From the NCBI GenBank assembly GCA_037043015.1, contig CM073324.1, forward strand, positions 18,740,097 to 18,804,096: a DNA stretch of 64,000 nucleotides, written 5' to 3'. Below, piece after piece: positions 1-22,813 of this stretch. A program made the position numbers and the translations under genes. The notes beneath the pieces were generated by a model. That model made no database searches. It was not told where the DNA came from and saw only the letters and a list, made by a program, of their open reading frames with translations. This DNA comes from Bryum argenteum (lineage: Eukaryota > Streptophyta > Bryopsida > Bryales > Bryaceae). The first letter of the stretch is position 1, and each line of letters opens with the position of its first letter.

Positions 1-180
1 AAATTTGCCATGTTGGAATTTTAACTATTATTGAGCAAGTAACCTTACAACATTATTCATAGTATGTCCATTCAGCTTCCATCAAAATGTAAAAGATTTG
101 TACAATCGTGCTTCTAGACAATGTGTTATGAATATCTAATGTTGGAGTTGTAGAAGTTGTGCCATAGTGTAGTCTAGACA

Positions 181-299
181 ATTTATATTGAGCACATCAA
201 TGATCAAGCCTCAAAGCTATCATGTACCTCATGTGAAGACTATTTATATTGAGCACATTGTTGATCAAGCTTCAAAGCTATCATGTACCTCATGTGAAG
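181..299. repeat. Two-copy tandem repeat, period 61 bp
   Basis: Two nearly identical 58-bp copies (181-238 and 242-299) both run from TTATATTGAGCACAT to CATGTACCTCATGTGAAG, with a few substitutions. The surrounding 1-2200 interval shows no convincing gene; it is downstream of the minus-strand SRFR1-like gene and may include its 3' flank. Confidence 0.85.
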
Positions 300-846
300 T
301 TCTCAGTAATGGGCCATTTTTGGTAGTATTCTAATTTCAAGCGGGTTATATTGCATCGAGTAAATTTGAAAGGAGTAGATTCAATCTTTTTAATTGTTGA
401 AGAACAACTTTTACCCCCAACAGCCCAAGGGGTAGCAAACCTCCAACTTTCTACCAATGAGCAAGTCACTTTCTGAAATTCGAGGTTTTTCAAAGATGGT
501 TTGTAAAATTATAACCGCAACATCCTATTGGGTACTAACACAAAAAATTCTAACTTTTTCACCGCACAAACTACAAGATCCATGCATTGATGATATTCAA
601 GCATTGAAAAAGAAAAGAAAAGAAAAGAAGGTAGTGGACTTTGAGCAAGCACTATACTCACAAACTATGCCCAAGTTACAACCTCCCTTCAAAATTCATG
701 AGTAAACAGGGTTACCTACTTCCAACTCCACAAAGTCTTGTAATCATTGGAGTGGCTTGCAATCATTCGAGAAACTCAAAAGAATAAAGAAGAAAATGAA
801 TATAAACAGTTAGGCAACATAAACTAAGCAGATTGGAGATTGGACC

Positions 847-957
847 ATTATAATCCAAATTGACTGATCACATTATAATCCAAATTGACTGATCACATTA
901 TAATCCAAATTGACTATAATCCAAATTGACTAATCACATTATAATCCAAATTGATTG
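847..957. repeat. Minisatellite, period about 25 bp
   Basis: About 4.4 copies of a 25-bp unit built on ATAATCCAAATTGACTGATC lie head to tail. The third unit is shortened and the last is diverged. It is AT-rich and non-coding. Confidence 0.85.
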
Positions 958-2447
958 ATTTAACTGCTTGACATCCTTAACATGTTTGTATTCAAAGGCT
1001 TATAGAACAGAAAATTATAAGGCCAATGCCATCACTAAATTGCATATGGAATTAGACGCACCAAATTCCAAGAATAAAATTAGTCTTTCCAACAACTAAG
1101 CTATATGTATCCTACCAAGACCTTTTAAATCTTGAATTGACAACGATAGAGGCTTTACGGGTTAAATAGGAGGTATCACTATATCCCTTTGACATACCTA
1201 GGCACAAGCATTAAGTGAATATATTGCAGAATATATTGGAAGTAGAGGAACATAGTGGAAAATACAATAAAAGTTTACAAATAATTAGAATTCAACATTT
1301 ATGAGGATTGATACAATACTTGAGCCTCTAACATTTAACTTTCAGTTCTACTTCTCCCAACTCTTGGGAAAGAGATCAATGTCATATTTAATCTTCATTT
1401 CTACTCCTCCCAACTCCCAGGAAATTGATCAATGTCATGTTCACCTCCAAAAGTACAAGATCAATTTCCAGCTACTTGAGTTACGTACTCTGTGAGTCAA
1501 AGGACCAATCTACAAAGCCACATATTTTGTGCCCATCATGGAAGCATGAGACAGACCAGATACATCTTTGACTACCCAGTCAGTAACAACTACCAGTCTC
1601 AACAACATGACGAACCTCACAAGTTTCATGTCGGAGCTCATTCTTACAAAAGCTTGCATAATACGATACGATGTTTAGAATGTGATTCGCATTATTCTTC
1701 TGGAAGCTACAGAATCAGGTGGATGTTGCCTACCCTACTCACTACCAGTCTTTAGTTTCACTCAAACAAAAAGCGATCCTCTGAAAACCATCACTTTGAT
1801 AATAACTTAATATTGGAAAAACCAGATATTACATCATGTCCACAGATTACTTACTTGATTTGATTCCGAAATGAAAGGATGCATGTTATTTGGAGATCTT
1901 CTGATATCTCCTGATTTCTGGCTTCAGCACACTTGTACTTTCTGGGTATGAGGCACATGATTGTTATCATGTCAAAGTCCATAATAGTCAGTTCTGACAT
2001 AACATAATATTAACCTTTTAGTGGCACATCATGATTGCACACCTCGACAGTTGTGACACTTCTTCCACATGTCATGTCAGAAAATGCTTCAGGAACCTTC
2101 GAACCTGGTGCTTGAACACTTTCCATATGTGGATTGAGATAGAGGTGGGATATAATAGCTTCTGTGACATGCTGAGAAGGTAGGGTTATTGGAAATGGTT
2201 CACTCTATTTTGAGAAGATAAACTTAAGGAGGACCTACATGAGGACAATCAGAAATTTCAGCCAGAAAAACGTGACTGAGGAGCCGGAGCTGACCAACCG
2301 CAGGGGGATGCACAAACTCGACAGGATTGACGATTGAACAAGTACACATATTGACCTCAAACTTGTGTTCTAATATACAACACAACATATAATAACTGTA
2401 TAACATGTGAAAACCGGACATCTGCACCTTTTCAGTGGCTCCATTTA

Positions 2448-5400
2448 TCACCAATCTTGCGATAAAGCTCCAATGACAGCACCCGTTGAGCTAAACGTCG
2501 ATGAAACATCAGGAAGTAATTGCCATTCCGTATCGATACATGTCCCAGGATATAACCAGGGCCGAATGGCCTGGCTAAACGTCTGAGTATCTGGCGAAAG
2601 AATTGCTTCCCAATCCACCTGTTCGACACCCAAATCATCATGTAAGCATGCCTATGGTATCTTAGAGTAGTCTAAAATCTTTACTGCTCTAGATAAAGCA
2701 CACGAAACCAGGAAGTGAAAACAACTAAAGACTATAAGATGGTTCAAGCGGGATGACTACCTGAACGCCTTTGGGAATGGAGGCCGTAACTTTCATATTG
2801 GCAGCAAGAAATAATCCCAACAATGTGATATACCCCACGACAGCTGTGCCTCTTGCAAGTGGCATGAAGTTGTACCTAGAGATGTACATGCAGTATATCA
2901 GGAGTCTGACAAGAAGTCGAAGATAAACGGGTAATTTTTCACATCCTGCTATACTAAGGTACTCGCACTCTAATAAAGTAGAACCTGTAGGTGTAGGTGC
3001 AATGATGCAACACAAGTGATTTGATAAGCAAGTAAGTTTGCGTTGAGCACACGAACCAGTAAAATGAGAGACTTAGAATACAGTCACGCACGTTCTCCAG
3101 TTCAGAGAACTCAATTGAGCCATATGCTTTATCGCAATATGCATCACACAGTGCCTGTTTTTGCAGCAAGAATGTTGGAATAGAAAAGATAATATCGGTG
3201 CAAGAGCAACAAAATTCCCTGGCTGCAGTACAAACTCAAAATAAATAAGGTAGTTCAAAAGGGAAATCTGTGTACCTGCCAGGCAGCGGCGAGTTCAGCA
3301 TCGTAATCAGCCCAGCGTGCTGGAGTGCCTGGTGTTCTTATTGAAAAGTCAAATCCCTTCATGCCCCTGCACACAATAAAGAAAAGATTGGAAATATAAG
3401 GACATCGTATGAAAATCTTCATGTCAAGGTGTAGATTTGCAAGACGTCCTACGATGAGTAGCCAGGCCTTGGAACATTGGGGAGAGGCGAATCACACATT
3501 TAAAGGTAGAAGTAAAGAAAGTCGGTTGGTGGCTTACTGCTTTTGCAGAGTAAGTCGGGTACCGTCCAATACTTTCCTGTCAGATTCCACATCAAGTCAT
3601 ATGAGAAAGAGCTACTTCATTGCTTATACACACAAGCGGGAATTTTACGAGCTAATGTATGTGTCGGGTTAATAAGGGCAATTGGATCCAGTACCCTTCT
3701 TCATGTGAACTGTTACAAGGCGTAACCACCCAGAAGTCCCTTCCAATCACTTTATAAAGCTCCGCACAATCCTGAGCAGCAGCCACCTGCGGTAGGATAT
3801 CCGAGTATTTATAAGCAGTAGTCACGTGGTAGCCCCTAAAGAGATGACACCCTTGTCTGCTAGCTTACAAGAGGCCCACAAACTTAATATACTAGAATTA
3901 TTTTGGACTAGGTTTGTCTATGACCCTTAATCAGTGGCATACTCTACCATCATCGGATACAGGCAGCTTGCAAAACAACACTACAGATTAGAGTGGAATG
4001 TACTCACAGCCTTTAATTTTTCAGGATCTTTTAAATTCACAGGGCGGTTGGCAGCATCATTAACTGAACCCCTCTCGTCTATCAACTTCTTGACAGTTCT
4101 AAATGCTCTGCAGAAAGAACATGATCAAACAGAAGATTGTTCTGTAAGTAAAAAGTTCACGAAGCAGCCAACTCTAAGTCTGAAGCAACTGGTGCTCATC
4201 AAAAGGTAGCCTAATGCATATTAGTGATCCTACTGGGATCGTGATACCAGTGTATCATGGAATAAAGGAAATGAGTAGTGTAGCATGCAGTTCCAGACAG
4301 TGAGCTGAAAATAAAGGGGAGGAACAGTTCCAATCAAGCTTCAGGAAAGAAAGTGAACGTAATCATCCACAGTCCAAATCAAATCATCCAAACAACAGCT
4401 GCACCTTGTAAAATTTGGGTAATAGCGAACAACTTGAGCTTGTCCAAGCACCATTGGTGTGTGTGATCCAAATCCTGCTGCAAACTCCTTCTCACTGCGT
4501 GAACAAATGTATATTTTTATCTTCAAAATTCAAGAAATTAGACGCCACAATATATTCACGTAAATTACTGGTCCAAACAAGGACAAACTTGAATAAAGGT
4601 AAAGATTCCTAGTCACACCAAACCCATTGACAAAAACGGTACAAGAAGAAGATAAAATACATCAAGTAGCATGCGATATCTTGATGAAAATTGGGAACAA
4701 TATTGCAAGCATAAGTTTGTTTGCTGGCTCAACCCCTACCTCAGCTTATCAACCCAGACAACGGAGTCACAAGGCTCAGAGATCTGGCGCCATTTAACAG
4801 CTATCGAATAAACGTCCCTCCAGGAAGACATAAACGGATCCGTCCCATCATTATTTTCCTGTCCACTGCCACAATCATGCAAATCAGCAGTCGATCAAAT
4901 CAATCTGGTCATGACCACATACCGTACCAGGGTTGTGAGCTATTTACCCTTTGTTAGCTGCTCTTCCATTACCGCTTTTCTTTTTGTTCTTACGCCCATT
5001 CTTGTCCATGCTTTGACAATGTTCATCCCAATTCTCATTCATCGTGCGCCATGTGTAAGACACCTTTTGTGCAATTTCAATCGCAGCAAAACCAGCCATG
5101 CGTTGCTGTAAAGGGTTACCATCCAAAAAACAGTTAATTCTCTTACAACAGGTTAAGGGAGAAAATCGACATAAAGTACGCTTTTCCTACAACTACATGA
5201 ACCAGAATACATTCAGCCAACATACAGGTCAAGGAGTTTCAAGATTACGATCTGTAGACCTCACAACGCTCCTAATAAAGTCGAAAGCTACACTTGGTAA
5301 ACTTAAATAGTACTCGACACCTCGCGCTGTAACAAGCATCAGAATACCGTGTGCAGACTGTGACATCACAAAGTACCTGCCGGGCATTTCTCATGAACCC

Positions 5401-8400
5401 CGGAGAATTGTATTGAATGAGACGACCAATCGCATCAGCTGCATTCAAAAGTTGCTTTTTACTCTTGGTGAGTGCCGTGTCCTGTTGTCTGAGACTCCCT
5501 TTTGACATTTCTTTGAGTGCTGGCTGGGGCTTGTAAGAGTGATTATGAAAATCAAGTGCTACTCGCTTACACCATGCTTCCTGGCGCACAAATAAATGGA
5601 GTCACATAATGGTCATTCTATTGTCTTGAACCCCATACTGTAACAGAATAGTACAACGAACGATTTTTGCGTATCACTACAAGAAACTTACTTTGTAAAT
5701 CGGACTTAGATCACCATCTGGGTCATACCGACCGAAAGGCTGCGAAAGTTTCGAAACCGTGTACAGTGAATTCTCCCTCTGCAAGCCGATCAGAAAACAA
5801 TCTCTTAGATGCGTCTCAGAAGATAGCGAGTTGTTATCAGTAACAACTGAACCTACAAAGATATACTCCCTCGCAAGTATGACTGCCAAGTACTTCAGAC
5901 TGGCTACTGCTTCACTCCATGACGAAGTGGAGACCTCTCAAATGACTTTGAAGTTACAAAAAGGATCATGCGTGTTTACCTGGTAGAAAGACAGAATCTG
6001 CATAGTCTTGTTCTCTGGAGTTTCGGAGTCCATCTCAAGAACAGTTTCGTAATCCCGGACCTACAGCGTTATGCAACAAATCTCAAGGAACCCGCAAAAT
6101 TTCGCTGTAGTTTATTAGTTACAGGGTATATGTTCAGGACTAGGACTCTACGTGTAAGTAAAGAAATGATTCTAAGATTGTGTATGCAGTTGTGTACTTC
6201 GATAACTGAAAGATATCTGCAGTTCTTGCTCCATGTTCCTGAGACCATCGACAATGCATGGGCTGGTCATGGGAAGCAGCAGATAACCCGCTCCTCAACC
6301 TAATTAAGCCCCATACAGCACGGAAGTGAAACTTACTGCATCCGAAAACTCCCCGAGTGCCTGAGAGCAAGAACCCCGAAGATAAAAGCACTCCATGTTA
6401 TCAATCTCGAATTCTGAGGCTGTAGTCAACATCTTTGCTGAAGCTCTGACAACAAGCGTCCACAACTTTGTCACTTTACCATCCATCGAGACAAAGCAAG
6501 GAAATGAACTATCACGATGTAACACGTAAGGTTCAATTTGATCTACATTGAATGTAAGTCTAGCTAATGAACGCAACACATGTATGATCATGAAACCTCT
6601 TAGAATATTCTGAGTAACATAACTATATCACAGTACGATTATTCTAAGTAACAGCTTTTACATCTCACAAAGAGTTGCGATTCAATATCATGATTTCTTC
6701 TGCATTGAAGATAATGACCAAGTAAGACAGCATACCTGTAATCCCCAAGGCTATACAGAACGGTCCCCCATAATCGATATGCATTTCCATATCTGTGGAG
6801 AAATAGGGTTGCAACTTAATATTCTTGAACTATTTCATGAACAACTATTAGTAGCAGGATCCAAACGCCGAGCTATGAATCACCAGTATCTCGGAACAAG
6901 GTATTCTGCCTCTTACAGAATCTAAATGTACAGTTTATACCACATGTAAATTTAAGCGGAGAAGACTTACTTGTCATCAATTGCAGTGGCCTTCTTCAAA
7001 CATTCGATTGCCTTATCAGAGTCTGCCAATTCCTTATACGACTGAAACATAGCATAGGAGTAAAAGGTACACATTAATGATGATGATACTTGGCCCTGAT
7101 AATTACTTAAGTGCTTGCTCAGAAACTAAGGTCTTTCAACAAGTACAAGTATCTAGGCTATGGAATCTGCCGACGATAGAAATACCTGCGCCAAGTGCGC
7201 CCACCCCTCTTTGAAATTATCATCGAGTTCAACTCCCTTCCGCTGAGCCTCGATACCAGCGACATAACTACCTGACGCTGTCAAAGCAAGTCCCTACACA
7301 ACACAATGTCATAGTCATTCTAACGAGTACTCAACCTCCAATTTCAGATAGAAGGAACTCGAAGTTGATCTAATGCATTTACATTCGTCGACACATTACA
7401 AAGTAACCTAAGACTCCACGCATATAGGATGTATATAGCCGAAGTTTACCAAGTAGTTGTGCGCATGTTTGTTTTCCGCATCTTGAGCTAAACAAGACTT
7501 CAAATCCTCAATGGCAGCATAAAAATTCTTGAGCTTGAAGTTTACCACACCTGTAAAATGACAGATGTTACAATGACGAGCGAGCCAACTTTGCGTATAA
7601 CCCCAGCGCACACGTTCAAATACAACTAACACATCAAGAATATACCTCTTTCGTGCAACAAGTCAGGTGTAGGCTCCAGCTTGATTGCTTCTGATAAGTC
7701 CTCAAGAGCCTGCAACAAGATCCAAATAACCTTAAAGCAGAATTGCATTACCTGCTTAGAAGCAGTAGTAGATTCATGCATGAAAAGGAGTGTATGCTGA
7801 TAACAATATCGTACCTCAGCAGTTTCCCCAATTGCCGCCCGAGCTTGTCCACGTCTTTTCCAAGCCTCAACAGTCTTCGGATCCACTTCAATAGCCTGCG
7901 CAGAAATGAGCACTGTAAGTTCCAAAAGGCAATCTTGAGTATAGGTAACTCCTCGTAGCAGAACAACTTACTCTGTCTAATAAAGATGCTAACTTCTATT
8001 AAGGAAAATGATCACGTGCCCAAAGCATAACATGGCGTCAGTTGTGCAACTTATCAATATAGTTTGTTAATTTTAATCAAGAAATGTAATGACTAGTAGC
8101 AAATTCAAGGAAGAACTTCAGCAGCATGCATTGACCCAGATACCTTACTGAAATCAGCGATTGCTTTTTTGAGCTTTCGCATGAAAGCGTACGCCGTGCC
8201 ACGTCCCAACAACGCACCACAAGATTTGGGAGTTTCCGTTAGAATCTGTAAGCATCAAAAGATATAACTGATCAGGAACTTCAAACTACATTCTTAAAAG
8301 CACATCAGCACGGACAGGTGTATATACCATATCCGAATGTCCGATAACATAATACTATGTCATCAGAGGAGATAATTCATCTGCTTAGATGAGTGAGGAT

Positions 8401-10397
8401 TGAAAAATCAGTATACCGTATTGAAGATGCTGATTGCCTCTTCATAATTCCCCCGGTTGACCTGTTATAGAAGCTCCATGTAGTCAATGACAAAGATAGG
8501 GCACAAACTCTTAAAACCTCATCTTTACCTACGCATCACCTAACAAATTTGCTGGTTAAAACCAAATAAGGAGAGAGTGTCACCTGCTGAATCCCTTTGG
8601 ACAGCTTGATGTCTACCGTCACAGACAATCTAGATTGTCTGCTTCTGGACCCGCCATATATCTGCTCTATGGATTCAGAATCAGATTCTGTGACAGTCAC
8701 GGCACTAACTTTGCTGTTTCTTCTTGAAGAGCCGAAATGTACTGTGCTGGAAGTATTTAACTCTTCGTCCTGACAAAATCGCCAGTCCAGAGATTCTAGA
8801 ATTAGACTAGTCACACATGACGCAGAGGCGTCTAATGGCCACACCTACCCAAATGCGACAATTACAAAATTTTGCACAAATTGATCTCGAGAATGTACAC
8901 TACATGAACATCAGACCTTGGGTCGAATCTAGACCATCTACTTTTAAAACTCTGAATCCTACGTATTTTCACATATCATCAAGATAACAGTTCTTCCGAT
9001 GCATTGAATCCTACATATAAATTCTAAAAAGTCCAAAAAGAGTAATTACGCCAAGCAACTTAAGTGTCTCTTCTAGGTGCGCTAGGTGGTGAGTTGTTCT
9101 AGTAACCTCGTTGTTACTACCAAAACCGATGCAAGCTCATTAAAACCTTCGCATTCCACAGCAAAAGTTCTGCACTGATCTATCAAGCTTGAAAAAGCAA
9201 ACCATCATGATCAGGGCGTCTAGATCACCTCCGATAATGATTTTGAAGGCGGCTTGGCCTCGGCGGTGCACGTAGCCAAGGAGTGGAGCTGCACTACATA
9301 CGGGAGCTCTTCAGGCAAGCCAAGGGCCGATTCGTAACCCGTCTGCCACACTTGACATGCCTCGCTTTTCTTGTTCAAAGCAGCCAGTGCCTGTCCTGAC
9401 CACCCGCACAGTCGTACCACATCAAAAATATAAACTTTTTCTATATGAACTACAGTACGCACCCCACTATAAAACAGCAACATACCAATGGTAACACCTC
9501 CGGAAGAGGTATTCCTCAACCTCTAGATTAATATTGATACAGATGCCTTCAAACAATTTTCAGTCGTTGTACCCACACTCACATCTATATCTAAATAGCA
9601 AAACACGATGAACGAAATCTTGGTTCATCAATAACACTGAAATTCTGAGCCATCATCAATCGTTTGTTTCTAAGTATCCAAAAAATCTAAAACGGATCGA
9701 CACTTTGCAACACTGCAAATACTATACTGAAAATTTCTGTCTGTATTGAACTGGTCAAGATTAGATTCATGTGACGAAATGACTTCCAGCAACGCAGCCC
9801 ATTGATTGCACCTTTGTATAAATAAGCCTGAAGAGTCGATGGATTGAGCGCAATTGCTTTATCACAGTCCTTGATTACATGCTTGTGCAACTCCAGCTTA
9901 CTATAGCACCATGCCCTGTTGCTGTTGCAGTTAACACCACGCCCGTGATCAGCATTGAACAAGGATTTTCACACAAGGTAACTGATTGTTCGAACTCCTG
10001 TCGGTGAAAGTAAACTTGTCAAATTTATCTCACGCAACTAGACACGTTCTAACCAATGGTTTTCATTTGACTACTGCTGTAACACTCTCTTGTGAGATTC
10101 CAGCAAGCCCTGATTGAACGAGAACGTGCTGATTGCTCGTACAAATGCGGTACTTCTTTTCACGTTCGACTAGCGAGTGATCTGAACCGGGGGTTTTAAG
10201 CGATTATGGATATTACAGGTGAGATGATTGAACCAAACCCTAAGACTAGAATGGAGTAAGAGATACCATATTAGGAGGGCGGATTGCGGTGTTTCAGGTA
10301 GCGAGGTAATGATGCGGATCGCTTTTGACCATTCTTTCTTCTTGCAAGCATCTGCCACGGCCCTAAGTGGCTCACTCCCTTCTGTCGTGAACGCCAT
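2448..10397 (-). CDS. SRFR1: SRFR1-like tetratricopeptide-repeat protein (multi-exon)
   Basis: Homologue of plant SUPPRESSOR OF rps4-RLD1, a TPR protein known as a negative regulator of NLR-mediated immunity that contacts EDS1 and TCP factors. The ATG is at 10397; exon 1 ends at about 10267 and splices in phase to exon 2 (9921-9812), which reads NRAWCYSKLELHKHVIKDCD, a very characteristic SRFR1 TPR segment. Later exons follow the family order: about 9395-9229, 8769-8584 (Ser-rich linker ending KLSKGIQQ), 8460-8418, 8248-8148, 7899-7817 (WKRRGQARAA), 7711-7648, 7551-7450, 7295-7186 and 7044-6971. The C-terminal non-TPR part has FGRYDPDGDLSPIYK (about 5700), RMAGFAAIEIAQKVS (about 5080), GFGSHTPMVLGQAQVVRYYP (about 4400), YNFMPLARGTAVVGYI (2875-2761) and the last exon (2618-2448) ending STGAVIGALSQDW. 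There are roughly 20 exons and no obvious break. Exon ends in the middle are approximate. The family assignment rests on recalled motifs. Confidence 0.85.
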
Positions 10398-10699
10398 AGC
10401 CAGAATTGCGATGCAATGGAGCGCGAAGAGTGGTGTTCAATCACACCAGCCTTGTTTGAAGGAGGGAGACAGGCCCCGACCTGTTCTTCTTCCTCGTACC
10501 CTGACGATACCCGCTCATGTCCGGACACTATACCGCCAAAATCATGGGCAGGAGTATCAACCTTTGACTCAAGGTCATTAAGTGCAACTGCCTCTTTCCA
10601 AGCATTTGAGGAATTTACATGTTGTTTGAATGTAAATGAGGTGTCAACCAATAGAAAATATCGTATGCACAATTAGAATGAGATTTTTCCAATATTACA

Positions 10700-12890
10700 T
10701 GAATTTGTTATGAATTTTGAGAGATTTTATGCATAGCTTATTTCCAACTGCAAATTCGATTCTAAGAAATTTTTGCCAATTGTATGATGGTTGTGTGTTA
10801 AAATGATTTTAGAGGGAGGAGAATACCTAATTATAAATGGATGATACCACACTTGGGAATATGTAGAGTTCTAATACATAGGTGTAGGAAGGGGTGAGAA
10901 TAGGAAGGGGCTTGGGAATGAGTTGTTCGAGCTTCTGGTTCTCAATTTGATATCTTCTATTATGGAAGGCAGAGAGTTTGTTTGTTTTTTTTTTGCCACA
11001 TTGTAAACTTGTGGACCGCTTGTTGGATTTGGTTACATGAGGGTCCTTGCAAGAGGGTATTTTTGTTGGGGGGCGGGCAACAATCAAATCACCAAATCAC
11101 GGATCAATCACGAATCACATATCAAACCAACAGATCCCCAAATATGAATTTTCAACTTATTATGGCTTTAATAAATACCAAAAATCTAATCACGAATCAA
11201 ATCACGGATCACATGTTGAGCCAACGGATCCCCAAACATTGAATCTCAAAAGATTCATGCCCCAAAAATTACCGGATATTATATAAATGACAAAATTTTA
11301 GATCGAGCACTTATATGAGAGAATCTCACTGTCCAAGAACCGCATCGTTTGGAGCCTTACAAAATTATTAAAAAAAGAAATGTGGGCTAGAAGAGTCAAA
11401 TCTTGGCGCTTTTTTTTTTTTTTTTTTTTTTGTACGGTAGCAAGGACATATATGATCACTATATTTATGTAAAGGTGGCAATGCCACGGGGCATACTATT
11501 CTATCATATAAGGCATATAGTTTGTTCTGCTTTGTGAGTGACATTATGTCTTGGGAATCGTTGATCAGATTGTAGAGTTGCAAGCAATTGTCGAATTGCA
11601 AAACATGTGAGTGGGTCAAAGGATCTCGAGATACTGAATTTCCAAGTACTCATGGCCCCCAAATCACCAAAAATTACAAAAAATGACCTAATTTTACAAT
11701 ATGGTAACTATGAGATGCAAGTTAGGATCAATGTGTAATTGAGGTTCTTTACTTAATATGGGATAACTATTTTTTTAGTGTGACTACTAATGAATTTTAG
11801 CAACTTTGCTTTTGAAATCCATGAATCAACTTCAAGTCAAGTTCACCTAAAATTGAGGTAACTTCAACAAGTAAAATATGGAAAACATGATAATCTCTTT
11901 CACATGTAAAACTTTATGAATTGAAAAACTCAAAATCCGGGGTTGTTTGATAGAGGCAAAAAATCGCGGATTTCCAATGCCTCACGGCGTGAGCGCTTCA
12001 AGCAACTCATACAAGTCTACTGCAAAGTCCATATGACTAAGAGGGGAGAGAGATACCCTACAATTTAGAAAAAACTGAACCAGAGCCCACTTGGGGACTG
12101 AAACTAAACTCTAGCTAAATTACTATCCGGAAGTACTAAAAAGAAGCCATGAAGGGTTTCCCCAATTTGGCTAAGGAGGAATAATCCTTTCTAAGCAATT
12201 GCTGCATACTCCAATACTACTCTTATTACATTCTTGGCAAGAGTTACCTTTGCCTCTACTGCAATCTTCTCTCTGTAAAATTTTATGAACTAGTTTATGT
12301 TCTTATTTTTATCGATTAATTACACTCAAACCAACATACAGTGTGTCGTACATCAAGTTTGTTTTACTTCTTTAACTGACTTCAACATGATGCTCTGTAA
12401 CTTCCTATGTACCAACAAGTATTAACTTTAACATTTACTATTTAAACAACGTTGGTAACTAGAAAGTGCTTCCTATCATATTTTGAATTTTTGCTAAGTA
12501 ACAAAATGGGACCTCCAAATTTATGTATAACTTGAATTTGAACAGAATTTAAAATGGCTTCCTCGTATTTTGATTAACACATCACCTTCATGTTGAGATC
12601 CCTTTCATGATAATATCAAAACAAGAGAAACCAATACAAAGCCAAGGGCGACATCTTTTCAACCCACGTTACACATGAGTTATAGATTTAAACGAAGAAT
12701 CAATAATAAACCCATGGGATTCAATTAGGCAATCTAAGCTCCATTAAGGTATTCATGGAGCTTAAACCGCATGGTTGTGGACCTTGTGTGTACTGTTTGT
12801 AATTTTTCTTGGATGGGAAAATAGGAGGGAGAGTGAATGCAAAAATTTCGAAAATAAAATAGCAAAAATTGAATTTACTACAAATTTTTG
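10700..12890. other. AT-rich intergenic spacer, no gene seen
   Basis: Spacer on the 5' side of both the minus-strand SRFR1-like gene and the plus-strand PRP28-like gene. It holds two diverged copies (about 11,085-11,150 and 11,185-11,245) of a motif with repeated AATCACGAATCA followed by GGATCCCCAAA-like sequence, and a T tract near 11,411-11,432. I see no open reading frame with coding character. Confidence 0.6.
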
Positions 12891-12906
12891 AAGTCAAAAG
12901 TGTACA

Positions 12907-13154
12907 TGACCTTAAACCGCGCGGTAGACTCTCCTTTTTATCCAGCAGACCAGTACTTTGTGGCGGTCACGCATGTAGCGAAAACCATACAAAATAGAGT
13001 CACTATGCACTGTCAGATTTCTATATGGATTCAGTATGCGCCCTCAGATTTCACAACTGCTGTGCGTGCAATAAGGTCCACGCCATAGGCGGCTATTGGG
13101 GCGATCTACCGTGGTCTACCATGCGCTTCTGGGGGGCCGCGCGGTTTAAGGTCA
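12907..13154. mobile_element. 248-bp MITE-like foldback element
   Basis: A perfect 18-bp inverted repeat, TGACCTTAAACCGCGCGG at 12907-12924 and its complement at 13137-13154, bounds a 248-bp non-coding segment. No clear target duplication is visible, so the superfamily is unknown. Confidence 0.6.
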
Positions 13155-13572
13155 TTCTACCGTAGTGGATGCCTTGGATTTAGGGGGGATCCTCACGGGC
13201 GGCAACGGCAAGGGAGGAACTTCCTCGAACGTGGCATTTTGAGTAATTTTTTTTTCTTTTCCTTGATTCTCTCCTTACAATGTGGACTTCCAACCCACTT
13301 CCATGCACTAGTGCCGGTAGTGGAGTGGTAGCATTTATTGTGCCAACTCATTGCCATGTAGATCCCAAAGCAACATCCAAAGCCAATTCCAAAGCTGCAA
13401 GGTGATTCCATGTCATTCTTGCCACTCTCCCTACTTCCTCTCATGTGGCAACCATTTGCTAATTTGAACCAATGCTATGCATCCAACTCACTGCCTTTCC
13501 TCTCGTGTGGTTTGCCCCTTAGACTTGACTCCATTGGACTTGAGCTCAAGAACTGGGAGCTGGTATGGCCTT

Positions 13573-13802
13573 GCCACTAAGGGATGTAAAGAAACGGGGT
13601 GGCGCATCCCCGGGTATACCCCGCCGGGTATCGGGAGGGCCATGTCAGCGAACGGGGAGGGCCAGCTGAGCGCTGCGAACGGGGGAGGCCGGAGCCGGAG
13701 CGGGAGCCTGCGGGAGCGGACAGAACTCGAACGGCAGCAGACGGGCAGCTGTGGGGGGCGGGCAGGGAGGCGCCACCCCGTTTCTTTACAGCCCTTAGTG
13801 GC
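13573..13802. mobile_element. 230-bp GC-rich MITE-like element with 32-bp terminal repeats
   Basis: The ends at 13573-13604 and 13771-13802 are inverted copies matching at 31 of 32 positions; they start GCCACTAAGGG and continue into a GAAACGGGG block. Read one step in, the termini begin CACTA and are flanked by GC on both sides, which could be a 2-bp duplication. The interior is GC-rich (CCGGAGCCGGAGCGG), unlike the neighbouring DNA. It lies in the 5' region of the PRP28-like gene. Confidence 0.6.
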
Positions 13803-14545
13803 GAGGCTGGTATGGAGGCCCTGTACTTGTACGTGAATGAAGTTCTGGAGTTTTCCACATTCATCCTTGGAGTTTTCATCAGTCTCGTTCAGGCTCGTCG
13901 TCTTGCTCAGCGAGGCCTGAAGTCAGGCAATGTCCTGTCTGTGCTGCAATCTTGCAGGTTCAGTATTGTATTGATTCTTGCGAGCAGGACTGAAATCTGT
14001 CACTCTCTTCGGGTTTCTTCGCTGTTGCTGCATTAACACTTCTTTTCTCCGCTCAAATTGCTGGCGAGATCGTCCATAACTGAGCTTTTTGGTACCGGCG
14101 CATTGTGGTCCTGCGTGGAACAGGTTCGCGTTCATCGCCTCATACTTCTTTCTCGCTCTGACTCTGTGTTGCTCAATCTTGTTAGGCTATCTGAATTTTG
14201 GCACGAACAGAAAGTAAGGACGAAATTAAGCTGGTAGAGGTTGTCTTTTCTATTTATTTGAATTAGGTTAGCGAGGGATATTGAATGACAGAAATTGAGC
14301 GTTCGATTCTGAGTTTTAGTACGTTGATGAGAGGTGAGTGTGTTGATGACCAAGTGAGGAGGATTGTTTCATCGTCAGCGTTTTCTCGTATTCTGTCGCA
14401 GTTCGCTTGTCTTACTAGGGTTTGTTCTAATTGAATGACTTTCTATTGCTCAGGGAATTGTTCGCGTTTTTTTTGATATCTCAAGTGTTTATTTGAATAG
14501 TTCCTTCCGAGCTTGAAAGGCTTCAGTATTGTTTGAGCTTTCGTC

Positions 14546-22813
<8,268 letters not shown>

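Noticed and set aside
13477..14036. Overlapping open frames in the GC-rich interval before PRP28
   Set aside because: They arise from the 230-bp inverted-repeat element and the PRP28 5' region; no conserved motif.
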